Shown one piece after another: positions 60,252 to 64,000 of a stretch of 64,000 nucleotides of DNA. The notes under the pieces were generated by a model. The model ran no database searches, was not told the origin of the DNA, and saw only the letters and a program-made list of their open reading frames with translations. The position numbers were made by a program, and so were the translations under genes. Source of the DNA: Gossypium raimondii (taxonomy: Eukaryota; Streptophyta; Magnoliopsida; Malvales; Malvaceae). The stretch lies in the NCBI RefSeq assembly GCF_025698545.1, contig NC_068570.1, forward strand, positions 53,215,924 to 53,279,923, read 5' to 3'. Numbering within the stretch: the first letter of the stretch is position 1; each line of letters begins with the position of its first letter.

Positions 60252-60616
60252 AGTTTACTGGTGAAACTAGAAAGAGAAATTGAAAATAAAATGGGAGCTT
60301 TATGGGAATTTTAGAGAGGTTACCTCTCAAACTATCTTTCTCGACAGTGGTTCAATTTTTAATTCAATTAATGTGATTTTTAGGGCGTTGTTCATCCCCT
60401 TTTTAAAAGGGGTTTTCTCTCTTCACACTTTAGCGATTCAAGTGACCGACGATGGGAGAGCAATCAATTGCAAACAGATGTATTCTTTCTATACACATAG
60501 TGAATCGTATACAATGTACTTAGTAAGCTTTTTCTTATGTTACTTCTAGCCTTAACGAATCAACTTCCAAAAAAAGTCACTTTGTTACTCTTCTTCAAAC
60601 TAGATAGAGGGCAAAT

Positions 60617-61076
60617 TGTTATGATACTTGATATTATCGGCCCACAACCCGAATGGATCTGAGTCGGATACTACATAGTCCACATGTTCAGCTTGCATAC
60701 CGAATTTGCATATTATTCTCGCTGATCAAGCTCGCATGACATTAGGTGTTCACAAAAGGAGTATCCACACGTTTATGCAAACACACACACCTACGAACAC
60801 AATTGCGAAACACGTAGGAATGCTCATGGGACCGCATCGCCACATATTGAGTCTAGAATAGGATACGTAGTGACATGCATGAAAACATACCTACGACATC
60901 CCATCCATGAATAGTAACCGTATCATATAAATAGAGAATCCAACCCCTTTGAAGAGGACACACCAAAAACACTTAAAGGTATCCAATTCTTGCAACATTA
61001 CACATCTCAAATTCATTTATCATCAACTGTTTTGAGAATACTTTCGTTTACCCCTGCCTATATTTTATCTGTAACA
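60617..61076 (+). mobile_element. Possible solo LTR
   Basis: The segment starts TGTTATGATAC and ends ATCTGTAACA, so the ends are TGTTA...TAACA. It has a TATA-like CATATAAATAGAG near 60931 and a short pyrimidine-rich tail. It is non-coding. I find no clear target-site duplication, and the orientation does not match the minus-strand gag-like gene next to it. It lies about 55 bases from the AVT6 stop codon. Confidence 0.35.
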
Positions 61077-61130
61077 GACAACAAAATAAAGAATGCACTC
61101 TAATACAAAAAAAAAAAAAAAAAGCGAAAA

Positions 61131-63211
61131 TCATGACTGATTTTCTGTTATAAGGCTATATATGTTAGAAGAAATGGCGATTGTGCTTGTTACTACTGCC
61201 AGAACAATCATGACTGCTGCCAAAATCCGATCCCTCGCCGTCGATATGCCCCAAGCATCCCTATAAACGAAAACAAATTAAAACCATATCTATGCATGTA
61301 TCTATGTAATGTAAGTGCTTAAGTTGAGAGACTACCTAAGAGCAATGGCTCCCGGGAAGATAAACGCGAGGCTGACCGCAGAGGTCGATCCCATGAATTG
61401 AAAGAAGTACCATATGTTAGGAATGGCTATGGCTGCCAAGTAACAAAAGGCTAAAATAACAAGTGTGAGGGACCAAAATCTGGTGTTATCTTTTGCAAGA
61501 AGGGTCTTGTTTGGAAAAAGAAATTCATCCATGTTGGCTCTTAACGAGAAGTTCAAAAGAGGGAACACTAGCATGAGGTGAAGTGCATAGCTCAATCGAA
61601 CAATGTCGTTGAGTACAGAACCGATTGTTGAACCGGAATTTTGATCGAAGTTTACGAGTATATCTGCCATGATTGAATCACCAAACAGAAGGTATCCGAA
61701 CAGTCCGATAGCGAAGTAGATGGCAGCACATAAAACCATTGAAATTCGGACTGCTGATATCATATCGGAAGGTTTACCCATCTCAAAACCAATTGGATGA
61801 ACTGCAATCGTTCATTAAAAATGAGAAAATTTGTAACAAAGTTAACTTCTGTAGGAGGCTAAAGTGTTCTCACCATTGAAATGAAATGTGAAAGCTGTGA
61901 CAATTACAGGGACAGCAGTGAAGAGATCAAAGAAGGCAGCTTTGTTGTCCAATTCGGGTACCATTCTCGGACTATTCGTTTTCCCTTCCAAGAGTGCCAT
62001 AATTGCCATAACTGAACTTATACCAACAAATACCACAGCTAGAAAAACTGATATTGCAGAACTGTACCTCAATGATTCTGCAAAAATAACTAAAGTTCAT
62101 TTGGCTGCTAAGAAGATTACAAAGATTACAAAATGGCTTTTGGAGCTGTTTGAGGGAGAATCGGTTCCTTGTTAGGAGAAGTCTTTGAAGTGTCGACACT
62201 GACCCAGACCTCAAACAGTTGATATTATTCTTGAGGAATCTATGCTCGATTTTAGACCCGAATTTTTTTTTCTCTACTTCGAGGAAAGTCTAAACGAGTT
62301 CACGGAATTTATACGGGAACATTTAAATCTACCAAGGATATGTTTTTATTATTTTGATTTTAGTGGGTATGAACCAAACCCTTAAAAGATCTTAAAGGGA
62401 AAGTAACACTACCCAAAATGATGATTAAAACATTTCATGACGTAGTTAGGCACTCCCACCTAAATTCTGTGAACCCATTTAAGTAAAAAGATAAAAATTC
62501 AGGACTAAAATCAAGCATAGATACTTTTGATTGAGATCTGGGTCAGCATCTCAGAACACGATGCTTTAAAGACTTTTCCTCGTTCCTGGATAGGAGTGTA
62601 CTGACCTACACGCTTGAACACAACCAATGGAAGCAGAACGAAGATGAGGGTGAAGAGGAGGGCGAAAGCCCGCGTGTTCCACCAGTGAATGCCAAACCAT
62701 TGTTGCAAAACACCCAAATGAACTGATCCTTCAAGTTGATTTCCTGACAGAACATCACCTGAGGGACAAAAGAAAAAACCTTAGTTAAACTTAGAACATG
62801 TTCTATATCAGTTCAAGAACTTAGTAAATCCAGTACTTACTTACCTATAATAATCAAAAAAATGATGAGGCAGCCAAGATTAGTGATCATCACACATATT
62901 TGGACAAGGATGGATCCAACCCTCCCAAACGATTCCCCCATAACACCAGCATACGTAGTTGTGTCCCCAGCATGTGTGTATCTCATCAAAAATTCAACTG
63001 ATATATCCGCTAACCAAGCTATAACCACAATCATCACAAATGCTGGAACTACACCTAACACCTTGAGTGTTGCAGGGATTGACATTATTCCAGCACCGAT
63101 GATGCTTGTGGACACATTAAACACCGCGCCAGATACCGATGGAGGCTTTGCTGGTGCCGATTTGCTGCTCCCTGGAAGCAGTGGCGCTTTTACTCCGGCA
63201 GCCGGCGACAT
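61131..63211 (-). CDS. Amino acid transporter AVT6-type (SLC38-like)
   Basis: A multi-span membrane transporter of the AAAP family. Plant AVT6 proteins move amino acids out of the vacuole. Five exons are supported: 62845-63211, 62606-62758, 61874-62077, 61336-61801 and 61131-61260. Phases match and the total is 439 residues, the family's normal length. The N-terminus is short and soluble (MSPAAGVKAPLLPGSS). The first helix holds the family motif GAVFNVSTSIIGAGIMSIPA, and about eleven membrane helices follow. NVHPIGFEM spans an exon joint at codon 242. The wording looks closest to AVT6B/C/D rather than AVT6A. A repeat lies in intron 2. A TATATATG box at about 63285, read on the minus strand, may be the core promoter. 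Confidence 0.88.
62230..62400. repeat. Interspersed repeat in AVT6 intron 2
   Basis: The stretch with TTCGAGGAAAG, AATTTAT, ACCAAGGATATGTTTT and GTGGGTATGAACCAAACCCTT matches, with differences, 2545-2700 (TTCGAGAAGAA, CACTAAGGAAATGTTTTATA, GATTCGAACCCAAGCCCTT). It is a dispersed short non-coding repeat, perhaps SINE-like. Confidence 0.45.
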
Positions 63212-64000
63212 TTTTTCCCGGATAGAGGAAGTGCAATAATTTATGTTGTCTTCTTATGCATAATTATACATTGAATGCGTTCATATATAGATAATAATGC
63301 TGGTTTTAGTCCAATGACGTAAATATCATCAGTCGACAGAGCGATGTGATTAGTTGAAGGTACTCCGAAAGAGGGTGTGTTTTGGAATTAATTAAATTAC
63401 TGGGAAAATCTTTAATAATAAGAGGACGGGTTGGGGTGGGGTATTGCTGTCGTGGACATATCACCTGTTTTAAATGGACACGAAAATGAACCTGGACTTA
63501 AAATCAGGAGATGGGGAATGTATCGGAATATCAACATTGCAATTTTCTTTTTGTATAATACCATCACTGCAATGTTAGAAAGGTCATGAACGTGAAATAA
63601 AAAGGGTCAATGGAGAGTTAAAAAGGGTTTGCAATTGCATGATAAAAATGTGCTGCTTAATGAAGGCAGCCCACAAACAAAACGTTTTTCCCCGTAATCT
63701 TTTGGTTCCATTTACGCTGATTTCACCACTCTTTTCAGTCTTTTGTCATTTTTATATTTAATTTTTTATTTATTCTTTTTTCAATTTTTAAACAACATAA
63801 AAAATTTAGTAACTCTTTTACCAACAAAATATTATTACATAGCAGTATTTTAAGAAATATATAATCTAAAAATATGTATTTTAAAATTTATAAATATAGA
63901 AATAATTAAATATATAAATATATATAAACTCTAAAATGTATATGAAATAATTAAATATATAAAAATTCAGGAAAAATCTAAATCATATATATATAATTAT
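63212..64000. other. AVT6 upstream region
   Basis: No further gene is seen. The first 80 bases contain the probable promoter. The rest becomes AT-rich toward the window end. Confidence 0.5.

Noticed and set aside
60280..60549. 89-codon plus-strand open frame near the gag-like gene
   Set aside because: No domain, no neighbouring exons, and it abuts the possible LTR.

Overview
The window is nuclear DNA of a dicot plant, most probably a cotton (Gossypium) or close Malvaceae relative. It is AT-rich, and its genes have plant-type GT-AG introns. It holds decayed Mutator-like, copia-like and gypsy-like elements, MITEs, and a long LTR-type segment rich in CACACGG/CGTGTG words that I associate with cotton gypsy LTRs. 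The species call is an inference, because no search was possible.

Layout. 1-4.7 kb: gene-free DNA with a probable solo copia-type LTR. 4.7-19.3 kb: a 14.5-kb Mutator-like element (MULE) flanked by a perfect 9-bp target-site duplication (TSD). It carries two convergent genes, a plant mobile domain (PMD) gene and a mudrA-type transposase gene, both broken. A second, 4.4-kb member of the same family sits inside it in the opposite orientation with its own perfect 9-bp TSD, and a 4.3-kb LTR-like segment interrupts the outer transposase. 19.3-21.8 kb: gene-free repeats. 21.8-24.7 kb: a seven-exon G-type lectin S-receptor-like kinase. 25-30.4 kb: a hAT-like MITE, then an intronless PPR gene lying between two copies of the UBP24 5' region. 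30-33.4 kb: UBP24, a ubiquitin-specific protease. 34-35.9 kb: a trichome-birefringence-like (TBL) gene on the minus strand.

38.0-56.3 kb is a tandem duplication of about 9.1 kb. Each copy holds a copia retroelement without a 3' LTR plus the 3' half of the ribosome-biogenesis gene IMP4. Only the right-hand copy continues into the IMP4 5' exons and promoter. The two copies differ largely by small indels, many of one base, so assembly or consensus error must be considered. 57-61 kb: a decayed retroelement gag-like gene and an LTR-like segment. 61.1-63.2 kb: a five-exon AVT6-type amino acid transporter on the minus strand.

The host genes (receptor kinase, PPR, UBP24, TBL, IMP4, AVT6) are unrelated in function; no gene cluster is visible. 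The strongest observations are four: the self-nested two-gene MULE, whose inverted copies could form a long hairpin transcript; the UBP24 5'-end duplication that now forms the leader of the PPR gene; the tandem duplication that truncated one IMP4 copy; and a one-base frameshift in the only IMP4 copy with 5' exons.
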